DNA of 64,000 nt from an uncultured Phascolarctobacterium sp. (GTDB lineage: Bacteria; Bacillota; Negativicutes; Acidaminococcales; Acidaminococcaceae), in assembly GCA_949295115.1 (NCBI GenBank), contig CASFJU010000013.1:30126-94125 (forward strand), in the 5' to 3' direction. The translations under genes were made by a program, and so were the position numbers. Numbering within the stretch: the stretch's first letter is position 1; the number at the start of each line of letters is the position of its first letter. The notes beneath the pieces were generated by a model. It did no database searches. It was given only the letters and a program-made list of their open reading frames with translations, and was not told the origin of the DNA. Below, one piece after another: positions 8,352 through 18,525 of the stretch.

Positions 8352-9056
8352 ATGCCTGAAGAAAAATGGTATCAGGACCCGGAAAAAGCCACGCGGGCAG
8401 CGGTGTTTGCAATTTTGCTTGCAGGAGGCGCGCTTACATGGTGGCTGGCGGGCGACCAAGTTAATACAATGTTTGCGCTGGCCGTCAGCGGCGACGTGGA
8501 CGGGCTGGCGGAATATTTCCGTTCCTTCGGCGCGTGGGCAATCGTCGTCAGCTTTGTGCTGGACGTGTTAATCAACGCCGGCAGCGTGTTCCCTTCAATT
8601 TTTATTTCCACAGCCAACGGGCTGATTTTCGGGCTGCCGCTGGGCATTTTAATCTCGTGGCTGGCGGAAACAACGGGCGTGGTTATCAGCTTCTGGCTGA
8701 TGCGTTATTTGTTCCGCAGCACGGCGGAAAAGATGATTGCCAAAAGCAGCATGCTGATGAAGATAGACGATTTGAGCGGACGCAAGGGCCTTCAGTGGAT
8801 GGCGCTGGCGAGGATGCTGCCGTATTTTCCGTCCGGCATTTTAACGGCGATAGGCGCGGTAAGCAAAATATCGACGCGCGATTACATCATTGCCAACCTC
8901 ATCGGCAAATTCCCGTCCACCGCGCTGGAAGTCGTCATCGGGCACGACCTTGTTAATTTCCAGCAGCACAGCGAGCGTCTGGCGGTACTGGTAACGCTGG
9001 TAATTATAATTTTTATCGCGTATAAACGCTTTGCAGCGAAAAAGAATAAAGATTGA
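8352..9056 (+). CDS. TVP38/TMEM64 (VTT/DedA-like) membrane protein
   Basis: A 234-residue inner-membrane protein with about five or six hydrophobic segments. The middle part (SVFPSIFISTANGLIFG then a GxxxSWxxETxG-like segment) and the later ARMLPYFPSGILTAIGA match the VTT domain of the TVP38/TMEM64 family, whose members act in membrane homeostasis and possibly lipid scrambling. Function in this organism is unknown. It is preceded by an ACGGAGG ribosome site, lies 11 bases after recG and ends in a clear terminator. Confidence 0.85.
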   Translation: MPEEKWYQDPEKATRAAVFAILLAGGALTWWLAGDQVNTMFALAVSGDVDGLAEYFRSFGAWAIVVSFVLDVLINAGSVFPSIFISTANGLIFGLPLGILISWLAETTGVVISFWLMRYLFRSTAEKMIAKSSMLMKIDDLSGRKGLQWMALARMLPYFPSGILTAIGAVSKISTRDYIIANLIGKFPSTALEVVIGHDLVNFQQHSERLAVLVTLVIIIFIAYKRFAAKKNKD

Positions 9057-9062
9057 TATTAC

Positions 9063-9095
9063 GCCTCTGCTTTTTATAAGGGCAGGGGCTTTTTA
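9063..9095 (+). terminator. Intrinsic terminator after the VTT protein gene
   Basis: GCCTCTGC (9063-9070) pairs with GCAGGGGC (9082-9089, with one G-T wobble) and is followed by TTTTTA. Confidence 0.8.
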
Positions 9096-9140
9096 CTGCC
9101 AAAACACAAAAAATTTTAAAAAAAATTTTGTAAAAAAATA

Positions 9141-9169
9141 ATGAATGAAAATTAAAAATGTTGTATAAT
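9141..9169 (+). promoter_or_regulatory. Probable promoter of pnp
   Basis: A consensus TATAAT (9164-9169) lies 45 bases before pnp. The -35 region is poor. An AT-rich tract rich in A-runs lies upstream and could act as an UP element. Confidence 0.5.
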
Positions 9170-9214
9170 ATAAGGCGTATAACCAAAAAGTGATAAAATT
9201 TAGGAGGACAAAAA

Positions 9215-11302
9215 ATGCATAGTTACAGCATTGAGCTTGGCGGCAGAACGCTGACGATGGAAATCGGCAAGATTGCCAAGCAGGCCAACGGCGCAGTATT
9301 GGTGCGCTATGGCGACACTGCGGTAGTAGTAGCTGCTACCGGTACCAAAACACCGCGTGAAGGTGTAGACTTTTTTCCTTTGACTGTTGATTTTGAAGAA
9401 AAAATGTACGCTGTGGGTAAAATCCCCGGCGGCTTTATTAAACGCGAAGGACGCCCGGCTGAAACCGCTATTTTGACCAGCCGCCTTATCGACCGTCCGA
9501 TCCGCCCGATGTTCCCGGAAGGCTACCACAACGACGTGCAGATTGTTGCAACCGCCGTTTCCGTAGACCCGGACAACGCACCGGATATGCCGGCAATGAT
9601 TGGCGCTTCCTGCGCGCTTTGCATTTCTGATATTCCGTTTGAAGGCCCTATCGCCGGTGTTCGCGTAGGCATGATTGACGGCCAGTACATCATCAACCCG
9701 ACCATCGAGCAGGCTAAAGTAAGCCGCCTGAACCTTGCCGTTGCAGGCACTAAAGACGCTATCCTGATGGTTGAAGCCGGCGCTAAGGAAATCAGTGAAG
9801 ACGAAATGCTGGACGCTATCTGGTTCGGCCACGAAGAAATTAAAAAGCTGGTTGAATGGCAGGAAAAAATCATGGCAGAAGTGGGCAAACCCAAAATGGA
9901 AGTGCCCGTTTACGAGCCGCCTGCTGAACTGGCAGCCGAAATTGAAGCTTACGGCGCAGAACAGCTGAAAGCAGCCCTGATGGACGCTAACAAGCTGGAA
10001 CGCGAAGAAAACGTAGCCCGCATCAAAGCGGAAATCGCCGATGCGTTCATGGAAAAATATCCAGACAACGCTAAAGATGTTGCTTATATTACCCAGAAAC
10101 TGGTTAAAAAGATTGTCCGCCGCACCATTTCCGTGGATAAAATCCGCCCGGACGGACGTGCGCTGGACGAAGTGCGCCCTGTAACCTGCGAAGTTGGCTT
10201 ACTTGCCCGCCCGCACGGCAGCGCACTGTTTACCCGCGGCCAGACCCAGATTTTGAACGTACTGGCACTGGCACCGCTCAGCGAAGCACAGACCCTTGAC
10301 GGACTGGGCGTTGAGCTGCACAAACGCTATATCCACCATTACAACTTCCCGCCGTACAGCGTTGGCGAAACCAAACCGCTGCGCAGCCCGGGCCGCCGCG
10401 AAATCGGCCACGGCGCACTGGCAGAACGCGCACTGCTGCCGGTAATTCCTTCCGAAGAAGAATTCCCGTATGCAATCCGCCTGGTTTCCGAAACTCTGGA
10501 ATCCAATGGTTCTTCCTCCATGGGCAGCGTCTGCGCAAGTACGCTTTCCCTTATGGATGCAGGCGTACCTATTAAAGCACCGGTTGCCGGCGTAGCAATG
10601 GGCCTTGTAAAAGACGGCGATTATTTCACCATCCTGACCGATATTCAGGGCCTTGAAGATGCCCTCGGCGATATGGACTTTAAAGTTGCCGGCACCAAAA
10701 ACGGCATCACCGCCATCCAGATGGATATCAAAATTGACGGCATCAATAAAGAAATCTTCCAGCAGGCGCTGGCACAGGCTAAACGCGGCCGCGAACACAT
10801 CATGGGCATCATGATGGACTGCATCTCCGAACCGCGCAAAGAGCTGTCCAAATACGCTCCGAAGATTACCACCATCCATATCGACCCTGAAAAAATCAGC
10901 AAGGTTATCGGCCCCGGCGGCAAAACCATTAAGAAAATTGTGGAAGAAACCGGCGCTAAAATCGATATCGAAGAAGACGGCTGCATTTATATTGCCGCTG
11001 TTAACAGCGAGCAGGCTGCCAAAGCTATCGACATCATTAACGGCATTACCGCCGAAGCGGAAGTCGGCAAAGTTTACACCGGCAAAGTTACCCGCCTGAT
11101 GAACTTCGGCGCGTTTGTTGAAATCCTGCCAGGCAAAGAAGGTTTGGTTCATATCAGCCAGCTTTCCACCGAACATGTCGGCAAGGTTGAAGACGTTGTT
11201 TCCGTCGGCGACGAAATCGTTGTTAAAGTTACGGAAATCGACCAGAAAGGCCGCATTAACCTGTCCCGCAAAGCAGTGCTTAACGGCGGTTTGAGCAAAT
11301 AA
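9215..11302 (+). CDS. pnp: Polynucleotide phosphorylase
   Basis: A 695-residue 3'-5' exoribonuclease that phosphorolyses RNA. Two RNase PH-like cores (about 10-230 and 310-550) are separated by an alpha-helical linker. A KH domain ([20 protein letters not shown], about 553-620) and an S1 domain ([20 protein letters not shown], about 620-690) follow. The second core carries the [14 protein letters not shown] phosphate-binding motif and [20 protein letters not shown] ribosome site precedes ATG 9215. It has its own promoter and terminator. Confidence 0.97.
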   Translation: MHSYSIELGGRTLTMEIGKIAKQANGAVLVRYGDTAVVVAATGTKTPREGVDFFPLTVDFEEKMYAVGKIPGGFIKREGRPAETAILTSRLIDRPIRPMFPEGYHNDVQIVATAVSVDPDNAPDMPAMIGASCALCISDIPFEGPIAGVRVGMIDGQYIINPTIEQAKVSRLNLAVAGTKDAILMVEAGAKEISEDEMLDAIWFGHEEIKKLVEWQEKIMAEVGKPKMEVPVYEPPAELAAEIEAYGAEQLKAALMDANKLEREENVARIKAEIADAFMEKYPDNAKDVAYITQKLVKKIVRRTISVDKIRPDGRALDEVRPVTCEVGLLARPHGSALFTRGQTQILNVLALAPLSEAQTLDGLGVELHKRYIHHYNFPPYSVGETKPLRSPGRREIGHGALAERALLPVIPSEEEFPYAIRLVSETLESNGSSSMGSVCASTLSLMDAGVPIKAPVAGVAMGLVKDGDYFTILTDIQGLEDALGDMDFKVAGTKNGITAIQMDIKIDGINKEIFQQALAQAKRGREHIMGIMMDCISEPRKELSKYAPKITTIHIDPEKISKVIGPGGKTIKKIVEETGAKIDIEEDGCIYIAAVNSEQAAKAIDIINGITAEAEVGKVYTGKVTRLMNFGAFVEILPGKEGLVHISQLSTEHVGKVEDVVSVGDEIVVKVTEIDQKGRINLSRKAVLNGGLSK

Positions 11303-11317
11303 TTTAAGCAAAAACTA

Positions 11318-11352
11318 AATCCCGCTGAATTAACTTTCGGCGGGATTTTTTA
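11318..11352 (+). terminator. Intrinsic terminator after pnp
   Basis: AATCCCGC (11318-11325) pairs with GCGGGATT (11340-11347), followed by TTTTTT. Confidence 0.85.
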
Positions 11353-11366
11353 TAACGAGGTGTAAT

Positions 11367-11816
11367 ATGAGAATTCGCGGTTTTGAAAAAATTGCAGCTT
11401 ACGCAGATGTTGACTTTCCGATGCCGGAACGCAAAACAAAAATGGCGGCGGGCTACGATATTTACCTGCCGGAGGATGTAACGATTGAAGCGCACAAACT
11501 GAAAATGGTGCCGACCGGCGTAAAAGCATATATGCAGGACGACGAGTTCCTTGGCGTGCATATCCGCAGCAGCATCGCCGTAAAAAAAGGTTTGGCGCTG
11601 GTGAATAACGTGGGCATTATCGACGCCGACTACTACAACAACGAGGACAACGAAGGGCACATCATGCTGGGGCTGTTTAACACGACGGACAGCGACGTAA
11701 CCCTGCCCAAAGGCGAGCGCGTGGCACAGGGCATATTCTACAAATACCTTACCGCCGACGGCGACAACGCCGACGCAGTACGCGGCGGCGGCTTCGGCAG
11801 CACGGGGGAGAAATAA
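11367..11816 (+). CDS. dut: dUTPase family protein
   Basis: A 149-residue trimeric-type deoxyuridine triphosphatase, which hydrolyses dUTP to dUMP and pyrophosphate. Motif 1 (AAGYDIYLPED), motif 2 (IRSSIAVKKGL), motif 3 (NNVGIIDADYYN), motif 4 (GERVAQGIF) and a C-terminal Gly-rich motif 5 (RGGGFGSTG) are present. Motif 3 has a few extra residues (NNEDN) where the usual form has DYRGE, so some relatives in this branch are only annotated as dUTPase-like. It starts at the ATG after GAGGTGTAAT. It sits between pnp and a small RNA-like unit. Confidence 0.85.
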   Translation: MRIRGFEKIAAYADVDFPMPERKTKMAAGYDIYLPEDVTIEAHKLKMVPTGVKAYMQDDEFLGVHIRSSIAVKKGLALVNNVGIIDADYYNNEDNEGHIMLGLFNTTDSDVTLPKGERVAQGIFYKYLTADGDNADAVRGGGFGSTGEK

Positions 11817-11820
11817 AAAT

Positions 11821-11849
11821 TTGAAATAAGTTTTAATTTGTGTTATATT
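11821..11849 (+). promoter_or_regulatory. Promoter of the small transcription unit after dut
   Basis: TTGAAA (11821-11826) and TATATT (11844-11849) with a 17-base spacer, directly behind the dut stop codon. Confidence 0.55.
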
Positions 11850-11855
11850 ATAAAT

Positions 11856-12001
11856 ACAAAGAACAACCGCCCACAAGGTGGGTTGGCCAAAGAAATAATG
11901 GATAACCACCCTTTCCTCGGTCAAAGTTGGGGGTGGTTGTCTATTTAGGGTTACTTTACAAGACTGTTGTAAACCAAAACGGTTTACAGCAGTCTTTTTT
12001 T
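11856..12001 (+). ncRNA. Putative small structured RNA (or tiny mRNA) of about 145 nt
   Basis: From the promoter at 11821-11849 to the terminator at 11961-12001 the sequence folds into three hairpins: CCCAC/GTGGG (11866-11886), ATAACCACCC with GGGTGGTTGT (11902-11911 with 11931-11940), and a 15-bp terminator stem. There is room only for a 16-codon reading frame (11898-11948). The arrangement resembles the compact transcripts of type I toxin-antitoxin loci or a trans-acting sRNA. An opposite-strand TATAAT is also present near 11850. I do not recognise the family. Confidence 0.4.
11961..12001 (+). terminator. Strong intrinsic terminator upstream of the polysaccharide locus
   Basis: AGACTGTTGTAAACC (11961-11975) pairs with GGTTTACAGCAGTCT (11981-11995, one wobble), followed by seven T. 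Confidence 0.85.
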
Positions 12002-12056
12002 ATTGCGTAAAAACGGAGTTAACTAAAAGGGAAAAGTAGAAATTTTATTTTAAAAG

Positions 12057-12065
12057 TGATATAAT
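12057..12065 (+). promoter_or_regulatory. Extended -10 promoter of the polysaccharide locus
   Basis: TGATATAAT (12057-12065) is a perfect extended -10 element, about 80 bases before the TTG start of the first gene. The region between terminator and start is AT-rich. Confidence 0.5.
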
Positions 12066-12147
12066 AACTTATAATTAATTGCAAAATAAAGTATTAATAT
12101 ATCTTTCAATTAAAATAAATTCAAACAATGATTTTGAGGAATGTAAG

Positions 12148-13578
12148 TTGCCCGAAAATTTCCAAAAAATAAACAAATATACCAACCTTATCTTGCCGGT
12201 AGTCCTTGTATTTATCGACTACCTTGCTATCGTCTGCGCCGAAAGCCTTGCTTTTAACTTCCGCAACTGGTACACAGGTAACACCAGCCTGCACATCTCA
12301 TGGCTTAACTTCTGGGTAGTATTTCCGGCGCTGTACCTCATCTTTTTAAATATCGAACAGTTATATAACCGCCGTGCGCAGTTCTGGCAGATAATTCAAA
12401 AATTATTTGTAACAAGCTGCTACGCCATTACCTCAATCATCATATTGCTCTATATAGCGCGCATAGCAGGCTCAACCTCCAGAATGTTCATTGCAGTATT
12501 CTGGATATTAAGCTTTATTTTACTTGTGGTATTCCGTTATATCGTAAAAAAGGTACTTGAAAAATACCAGCTTCTGCAAGTACCGGTACTTATTATCGGC
12601 GCAGGTAAAACAGCAGAGCTTTTAGTACAGGGTATTAAAGATGACGCCGGTATGGGTTATAAAATAATAGGCTTACTTGAAGATAACAAAGTAGAAGACG
12701 GAGTGCTGGAAAAATATCCCGTACTCGGTAAATTCAGCGATGCTGAACAGGTAATAAGTAAATATAACATCCAGCATGTTTTCATAGCAGCACCGGGTCT
12801 GGAACAGGGCAAACTTACCAAACTCATCTATAAAGTGCAGCCGCTTGTAAAAAGCATGGGTGTAATACCTAACCTTGTCGGTGTACCAATGGGCGGCATA
12901 GAAGCAGAAAGCCTGTTTAACGAAAAGCTTATGCTGTTAAGGTTACGCAACAATCTTGCACGCCCTGTCAACCGCTGGATAAAAACAATCTTTGACTATG
13001 TGCTTACCATAACCGGCACAATCGCTATAAGCCCGATACTTATCGTTATAGCCTTATGGATATATAAAGATTCACCGGGGCCTGTAATCTTTAAACACAG
13101 GCGTATAGGCAAAAACGGTAAAGAATTTAACTGCTATAAATTCCGCAGCATGTGCGTAGATGCCAAAGAAAAACTGGAACAGCTTTTAGCAAACGACCCT
13201 GAAGCCAGAGCCGAATGGGAAAAAGACTTTAAGCTAAAAAACGACCCGCGCATAACAAAAAGCGGTGCGTTTTTACGCAAGACAAGCTTAGATGAACTGC
13301 CGCAGATATTCAACGTACTGAAAGGTGAAATGAGCCTTGTAGGCCCGCGTCCGATAATCAGGGACGAAATGATAAGGTACGGAGAACACATCGACGACTA
13401 CCTGATGGTAAAACCGGGCATAACCGGCATGTGGCAGGTAAGCGGCAGAAGCGATACAGGCTATAAAGAAAGAGTACAGCTTGACAGCTGGTATGTACGC
13501 AACTGGAGTGTATGGTTAGACTTAATGCTGTTATGGAGGACTGGGAGAATAGTTGTGCAAGGTAAAGGTGCATATTAA
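12148..13578 (+). CDS. WbaP-type polyprenyl-phosphate sugar-1-phosphate transferase
   Basis: A 476-residue membrane enzyme that starts a repeat unit by moving a sugar phosphate (galactose or glucose type) onto undecaprenyl phosphate. The N-terminal half has four or five membrane helices and a CoA-binding-like domain ([15 protein letters not shown]). The C-terminal catalytic bacterial sugar transferase domain (about 280-476) carries [20 protein letters not shown], then [22 protein letters not shown] place the start at TTG 12148, which has TTGAGGA 7 bases upstream; an open frame also extends to a TTG at 12079 without a good ribosome site. GC is intermediate between host genes and the AT-rich genes that follow. 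Confidence 0.88.
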   Translation: MPENFQKINKYTNLILPVVLVFIDYLAIVCAESLAFNFRNWYTGNTSLHISWLNFWVVFPALYLIFLNIEQLYNRRAQFWQIIQKLFVTSCYAITSIIILLYIARIAGSTSRMFIAVFWILSFILLVVFRYIVKKVLEKYQLLQVPVLIIGAGKTAELLVQGIKDDAGMGYKIIGLLEDNKVEDGVLEKYPVLGKFSDAEQVISKYNIQHVFIAAPGLEQGKLTKLIYKVQPLVKSMGVIPNLVGVPMGGIEAESLFNEKLMLLRLRNNLARPVNRWIKTIFDYVLTITGTIAISPILIVIALWIYKDSPGPVIFKHRRIGKNGKEFNCYKFRSMCVDAKEKLEQLLANDPEARAEWEKDFKLKNDPRITKSGAFLRKTSLDELPQIFNVLKGEMSLVGPRPIIRDEMIRYGEHIDDYLMVKPGITGMWQVSGRSDTGYKERVQLDSWYVRNWSVWLDLMLLWRTGRIVVQGKGAY

Positions 13579-14439
13579 ATGAAATTGCCTGTCAGCATAA
13601 TTGTACTAACATATAATGCAGGTACAGCGTTTAAAGCTATTTCAGAAATGATAAAAAAACAAAAGGCGAATATAGGGTATGTATTGGTGATTGATAGCAG
13701 TTCAAACGATACAACTGTTGATATTGCTAAATCTTTTGGCTTTGATGTAGAAATAATTGCTAAAAATGATTTTTGTCATGGTAAAACACGTCAATATGCA
13801 TTAGAGAAAATCAATACTGAAATAGCAGTGTTTTTGACCCAAGATGCATTGTTATATGACGAATTTGCTGTAGAAAAATTGGTTAATTGTTTAACATCTG
13901 ATGATAAAATTGCAGCAGCATATGGCAGGCAGATTCCTTATTCAGATACAGGGGTATTAGGCACATTTGCACGTGTATATAACTATCCTGAAATTTCTAA
14001 AATAAATACATTTGCAGATAGAAATGTTAAAGGTATAAAAACAGCATTTTTATCAGATTCTTTTGCAGCGTACAAGAAATCTTTACTTATGCAGATAGGT
14101 GGTTTTCCAAAACATGTGAACTTTGGTGAAGATACTTATGTTGCTGCAAAATTCTTAATGAATGGTTATAAAACAGCGTATTGTTCAGAAGCTAAAGTAT
14201 ATCATTCACATGATTATACCTTATTACAGGAATACGAGCGCAATAAAGAAATTGGCAAATTTCATAAGCAAGAAAAATGGCTTCTTAATATTTTTGGAAA
14301 AGCTGAAGGCGAAGGATTAAATTTTGTATTAAGTGAAGGCAAGTATCTTATAAAAAACAACAAATTTTATTATTTGCCAATAGCATTTATACATAATGTA
14401 GTCAAATATTTAGGATATAAAATTGGATGGTATTTTTAA
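13579..14439 (+). CDS. Glycosyltransferase family 2 (rhamnosyltransferase-like)
   Basis: A 286-residue cytoplasmic GT2 enzyme. The N-terminal VSIIVLTYNAG strand, VIDSSSNDTT nucleotide-binding segment, and NDFCHGKTRQYAL segment resemble rhamnosyltransferases of O-antigen loci. FLTQDALLYD holds the metal-binding acidic residues and GGFPKHVNFGEDTYVAAKFL is the acceptor-side motif. The acceptor and exact sugar are inferred from the rmlACD genes nearby. It starts directly after the stop of the WbaP-like gene. AT content rises sharply here and stays high to about 24360. Confidence 0.82.
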   Translation: MKLPVSIIVLTYNAGTAFKAISEMIKKQKANIGYVLVIDSSSNDTTVDIAKSFGFDVEIIAKNDFCHGKTRQYALEKINTEIAVFLTQDALLYDEFAVEKLVNCLTSDDKIAAAYGRQIPYSDTGVLGTFARVYNYPEISKINTFADRNVKGIKTAFLSDSFAAYKKSLLMQIGGFPKHVNFGEDTYVAAKFLMNGYKTAYCSEAKVYHSHDYTLLQEYERNKEIGKFHKQEKWLLNIFGKAEGEGLNFVLSEGKYLIKNNKFYYLPIAFIHNVVKYLGYKIGWYF

Positions 14440-14440
14440 T

Positions 14441-15397
14441 ATGGAAAATTTTCCAAAAGTTGATATTTTGATGGCTATATATAAGCCAAATTTAAAATGG
14501 CTGGAAGAACAATTAATTTCTTTAAACAATCAAACATATAAGGAATTAAATTTAATAGTATGGAACGATTGTCCTGATGATAATTTTAATTATGATGATT
14601 TTTTAAAAAAATATATAAATAAATTCAAATTCAAAATATATAAAGGAAAGAATAATTTCGGTTCTAACAAAGCTTTTGAAGAATTAACTAAATTAGCTAC
14701 TGGACAATATATAGCCTATTGTGATCAGGATGATATATGGTTACCGGAAAAAATTAATGTTTTAGTAAAATATATGATTAAATCTAAAGCTGATTTAATT
14801 TGCAGTGATATGTATGTAATAGATAAAAAAGGAAAGATAGTCGCAGATAAAATTACCAAAGTAAGACCACATCAAATTTTTTATAAGGGAACAAATTTAT
14901 TTGAGTATTTATTTTCTAAAAATTTTGTAACAGGATGTACTACATTGGTAAATGCAGAATTTGCAAAAAAAACATTGCCGTTTCCAAAAGAGTATGTACA
15001 TGACTGGTGGCTTGCTTTAAATGCTGCTGCAAATGGAAAATTAGAAATAGTTGAAGATTCATTAATAAAATATCGTATCCATGATACTAATCAAACGGGA
15101 ATGCTAAATGGTGTAAATACCAAGAAAGATTATTATGATAAAAGAATTAAATTAGTAAAAAATAGAAGTGAAATTCTTATAGAAAGATTTGCTGATAATA
15201 AAACTCTAAATAAATTTGCTCAATTTGCCAAATATAGAGATTTATATTATAAGCAAAGAAATTTAAAAAATTTTTATAATTTATTCAAATTACGTTATTT
15301 TAATAAATTGACTACATATTTTGAATTAATAATGCCTATTCTTCCTGAGTTTATATTTAAATTTATTATAAAACAAATTCGCAATGGAAACATTTAG
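14441..15397 (+). CDS. Glycosyltransferase family 2
   Basis: A 318-residue GT2 enzyme. [11 protein letters not shown] opens the fold, [12 protein letters not shown] holds the DXD-like metal site, and [12 protein letters not shown] plus [10 protein letters not shown] are typical of rhamnosyl- or galactosyltransferases of O-antigen clusters. I use the ATG at 14441, one base after the previous stop; an upstream TTG in frame overlaps the previous gene. The gene is very AT-rich with many AAA/ATA codons. The donor sugar cannot be told from the sequence. Confidence 0.8.
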   Translation: MENFPKVDILMAIYKPNLKWLEEQLISLNNQTYKELNLIVWNDCPDDNFNYDDFLKKYINKFKFKIYKGKNNFGSNKAFEELTKLATGQYIAYCDQDDIWLPEKINVLVKYMIKSKADLICSDMYVIDKKGKIVADKITKVRPHQIFYKGTNLFEYLFSKNFVTGCTTLVNAEFAKKTLPFPKEYVHDWWLALNAAANGKLEIVEDSLIKYRIHDTNQTGMLNGVNTKKDYYDKRIKLVKNRSEILIERFADNKTLNKFAQFAKYRDLYYKQRNLKNFYNLFKLRYFNKLTTYFELIMPILPEFIFKFIIKQIRNGNI

Positions 15398-15410
15398 AGG
15401 AGGGTTAAAA

Positions 15411-16295
15411 GTGAAAGGAATAATTTTAGCAGGTGGCAGTGGTACAAGGCTCTATCCATTAACAATGGTAACAAGTAAACAATTATTACCGATTTATGAT
15501 AAACCAATGATATATTATCCGTTGTCGGTATTAATGCTTGCAGGAATTCGTGAAATTTTAATAATTTCTACACCTCATGATCTGCCAAATTTTGAAAGAT
15601 TATTAGGTGATGGAAGCAATTATGGCATTAAATTAAGTTATAAGGTCCAGCCTTCTCCGGATGGATTGGCACAGGCGTTTATTTTAGGAGAAGAATTTAT
15701 CAATGGCGATAAATGTGCCATGATTTTAGGCGACAATATTTTTTATGGTGCAGGGCTTACCAAACATTTAAGAAAAGCTGCGCTTAATGAAAAAGGTGCT
15801 ACTGTTTTTGGATATTATGTCGATGATCCGGAGCGCTTTGGAGTAGTTGAATTTGATAATACCGGTAAAGCAGTATCCATAGAAGAAAAACCAATTAAAC
15901 CAAAAAGTAATTATGCAGTAACCGGTCTGTATTTTTATGATAGTAAAGTATGTGAATACGCAAAAAGTCTTAAACCTTCTGCACGTGGGGAACTTGAAAT
16001 TACGGATTTAAATAAAATTTATTTAGAAAATAACGAACTTTCTGTTGTTACTTTAGGCCGTGGATATGCATGGCTTGATACTGGTACGGTTAATAGTTTA
16101 AATGAAGCTTCTGAATTTGTTAAAGCTGTACAAAACAGAGCTGGTATACCGGTTTCTGTTTTAGAAGAAATTGCATTTAATAATGGCTGGATTGATAGGG
16201 AGCACTTGTTAAATAGTGCAAAACTTTATGGTAAAGCACCATATGGACAGTATTTACAAAAAGTAGCAGATGGAAAAATTATAAAAGAAAGTTAA
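15411..16295 (+). CDS. rfbA: Glucose-1-phosphate thymidylyltransferase
   Basis: A 294-residue RmlA, which makes dTDP-glucose from dTTP and glucose-1-phosphate, the first step of dTDP-L-rhamnose synthesis. The nucleotide-binding [13 protein letters not shown] motif is at the N-terminus, and [29 protein letters not shown]-like ([21 protein letters not shown]) and GYAWLDTGT segments follow. I choose GTG 15411 because GAGGAGGG lies about 10 bases upstream and the protein then starts VKGIILAGG, as is standard. Followed by rmlC and rmlD. Confidence 0.96.
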   Translation: MKGIILAGGSGTRLYPLTMVTSKQLLPIYDKPMIYYPLSVLMLAGIREILIISTPHDLPNFERLLGDGSNYGIKLSYKVQPSPDGLAQAFILGEEFINGDKCAMILGDNIFYGAGLTKHLRKAALNEKGATVFGYYVDDPERFGVVEFDNTGKAVSIEEKPIKPKSNYAVTGLYFYDSKVCEYAKSLKPSARGELEITDLNKIYLENNELSVVTLGRGYAWLDTGTVNSLNEASEFVKAVQNRAGIPVSVLEEIAFNNGWIDREHLLNSAKLYGKAPYGQYLQKVADGKIIKES

Positions 16296-16307
16296 TGGTG
16301 AAATAAT

Positions 16308-16853
16308 ATGAAATTTACAAAAACAAAACTTGAAGGTGTAGTAATAATAGAACCTGATGTATTTGGAGATAATCGTGGCTTTTTTATGGAAAGCTGGAAC
16401 AAAAAGAAAATGCTGGAAGCTGGTTTAGACTATGATTTTGTACAGGATAACCATTCTAAAAGCACGGTAAAAGGTACTTTGCGAGGAATTCATTTTCAAA
16501 AAGGTGATAAAGCTCAAGCCAAACTGGTACGCTGCGTAAAAGGCTCAGTACTTGATGTTGCTGTTGATTTGCGTAGAAATAGTCCGACATTTAAACAGTG
16601 GGTTGGCGTAGAATTAAGTGAAGAAAATAAAAAACAACTTTTAATACCGCGCGGTTTTGGGCATGGATTTGTTACTTTAACAGATGATGTTGAATTTTTA
16701 TATAAAGCTGATAATTACTATGCACCTGAAGCTGATGCAGGCGTGCGTTGGAATGACCCTGAAATCGGCGTTGAATGGGGAATAGAGAATCCCGTTTTAT
16801 CAGAAAAAGATAAAAAGAATCCGTTTTTGAAAGATTGTAAAGAATTGTTTTAA
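16308..16853 (+). CDS. rfbC: dTDP-4-dehydrorhamnose 3,5-epimerase
   Basis: A 181-residue RmlC, a cupin-fold epimerase in the dTDP-L-rhamnose pathway. GVVIIEPDVFGDNRGFF, FVQDNHSKSTVKGTLRGIHFQ (with the catalytic His), KLVRCVKGSVLDVAVDLR and FGHGFVTL with an active-site Tyr-containing FLYKADNYY are all present. Length is standard. It lies 12 bases after rfbA and is AT-rich like its neighbours. Confidence 0.96.
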   Translation: MKFTKTKLEGVVIIEPDVFGDNRGFFMESWNKKKMLEAGLDYDFVQDNHSKSTVKGTLRGIHFQKGDKAQAKLVRCVKGSVLDVAVDLRRNSPTFKQWVGVELSEENKKQLLIPRGFGHGFVTLTDDVEFLYKADNYYAPEADAGVRWNDPEIGVEWGIENPVLSEKDKKNPFLKDCKELF

Positions 16854-16897
16854 TTATAAAATATCTTTGCTCAATAAAATATATTAGGTGAATTATA

Positions 16898-17767
16898 GTG
16901 AAAGTTTTAGTTACAGGCAGCAATGGGCAGCTTGGTTATGCTGTTGTAAAAGAATTGCAAAAACAAAATATTGAACATTACGGGGCAACACGTAAAGATT
17001 TTGATTTAATTGATTTTAAAGCAACAGAAAAATTTATTGTTGATTATATGCCTGATGTTGTAATACATTGTGCTGCTTATACTGCGGTAGATAGAGCTGA
17101 AGATGAGCAGGGATTGTGTTATTTAGTTAATACATCTGCGACTGAAAACATTGCAGACATTTGTAAAAAAATAAATGCCAAGTTATTATATGTCAGCACT
17201 GATTATGTTTTTGGTGATGGAGATAATAAACCATGGTTAGCAGATTCAAAATTATGTAATCCAGTAAACATTTATGGTAAAACTAAACTTGAAGCTGAAA
17301 AAACGGTTGAAAATATTTTAAATAAATATTTTATTATCAGAACGTCATGGTTATTTGGGGAAAACGGCAATAATTTTGTAAATACAATGTTGAAATTAGG
17401 TAAAAATAGTAAGTGCCTGCGAATAGTCAATGATCAAATTGGAAGACCTACATATGCTTATGATTTGGCAAAATTATTAATAGATATGATAAAAACAGAA
17501 AAATACGGCTACTATAATGCTACTAATGAAGGAAGTTATGTATCATGGTATGAGTTTGCTTGTGAAATTTTTAAACAAGCAAATTATAATGTATATGTTA
17601 TGCAAGTAACATCAGAAGAATATCGGTTAATGGCATTAAGACCACATAACAGCAAATTAGATACATCTAAATTAGAAAAAGCAGGATTTAAAAAATTGCC
17701 AGATTGGCAAGATGCTTTAAAAAGATATTTGGAGATTTATAAATGGAACAATCAAAAGGACTCATAA
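16898..17767 (+). CDS. rfbD: dTDP-4-dehydrorhamnose reductase
   Basis: A 289-residue RmlD that completes dTDP-L-rhamnose synthesis. It is a short-chain dehydrogenase with the NAD(P) motif VTGSNGQLG, the catalytic STDYVFGDG and the YGKTKLEAE Tyr-Lys pair, and the C-terminal LRPHNSKLDTSKL typical of RmlD. It starts at GTG 16898 after an AGGTGAATTATA ribosome site. Its last 25 bases overlap the start of the ABC permease gene. Confidence 0.95.
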   Translation: MKVLVTGSNGQLGYAVVKELQKQNIEHYGATRKDFDLIDFKATEKFIVDYMPDVVIHCAAYTAVDRAEDEQGLCYLVNTSATENIADICKKINAKLLYVSTDYVFGDGDNKPWLADSKLCNPVNIYGKTKLEAEKTVENILNKYFIIRTSWLFGENGNNFVNTMLKLGKNSKCLRIVNDQIGRPTYAYDLAKLLIDMIKTEKYGYYNATNEGSYVSWYEFACEIFKQANYNVYVMQVTSEEYRLMALRPHNSKLDTSKLEKAGFKKLPDWQDALKRYLEIYKWNNQKDS

Positions 17768-18516
17768 AATATCAATGGTTGTTGCGTGAGCTTGTAGCAA
17801 GAGATTTAAAAATAAAATATCGCAGATCGGTATTAGGATATTTATGGAGCATATTAAATCCGCTCTTAATGATGATTGTACTGACAGCTGTATTTTCTAA
17901 TATGTTCAGATTTGACATAGAAAATTATCCTGTTTATTTGCTTTCCGGTCAAATATTGTTTACTTTTTTTGCAGAAGCGACAAATATGGCAATGAGTTCT
18001 ATTTTGGCAGGTGCTTCATTGATAAAAAAGGTCTATTTACCCAAATATATATTTCCAGTTTCGAGAGTAATTTCGTCTTTTACAACAATGGTTTTTTCAT
18101 TAATAGCGTTAGTAATAGTAATGTTGTTCACAAAAGCTGATTTTTATATAACTTTAATAATATTGCCATTGGCATTATTTTATCTTTTAATTTTTTCAGT
18201 AGGAGTAAGCCTGATTTTATCAACTTTGATAGTATTTTTTAGAGATACACAATATTTGTATGGTGTGCTTTTAACGGCATTAAATTATTTAACTCCTATT
18301 TTTTATCCAGTTTCTATTTTACCTGATTGGTTAAAAGAAGTTATGGTATTTAATCCTATGTATAATTTTATAGAAATATTCAGAAAGATAATGATTTATG
18401 GACAATGGCCTGGTTTCATAGAACATATTATTTGTTTAGCTTTTGCTGTGGGAACTTTATTAATAGGCATATACGTTTTTAAAAAGAACCAGAATAATTT
18501 TATTTTATATATTTAG
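17743..18516 (+). CDS. Polysaccharide ABC transporter permease (Wzm/TagG type)
   Basis: A 257-residue ABC-2 type inner-membrane permease with six hydrophobic helices. The N-terminal LLRELVARDLKIKYRRSVLGYLWSILNP is the hallmark of polysaccharide exporters (Wzm, TagG, RfbA families), and YLTPIFYPVSILP lies before the last helices. It overlaps rfbD and precedes the ATPase by 9 bases. With the ATPase it would flip a completed lipid-linked polysaccharide to the periplasmic face. Confidence 0.92.
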   Translation: MEQSKGLIKYQWLLRELVARDLKIKYRRSVLGYLWSILNPLLMMIVLTAVFSNMFRFDIENYPVYLLSGQILFTFFAEATNMAMSSILAGASLIKKVYLPKYIFPVSRVISSFTTMVFSLIALVIVMLFTKADFYITLIILPLALFYLLIFSVGVSLILSTLIVFFRDTQYLYGVLLTALNYLTPIFYPVSILPDWLKEVMVFNPMYNFIEIFRKIMIYGQWPGFIEHIICLAFAVGTLLIGIYVFKKNQNNFILYI

Positions 18517-18525
18517 AGGTATTAA

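Noticed and set aside
10199..11311. A 370-codon minus-strand frame opposite pnp
   Set aside because: Low-complexity Asn/Phe/Gly-rich translation, antisense to a fully conserved gene, and no promoter or ribosome site.
11304..11924. A minus-strand frame covering dut and the small RNA unit
   Set aside because: It runs through the pnp terminator and dut and has no recognisable motif; chance open frame.
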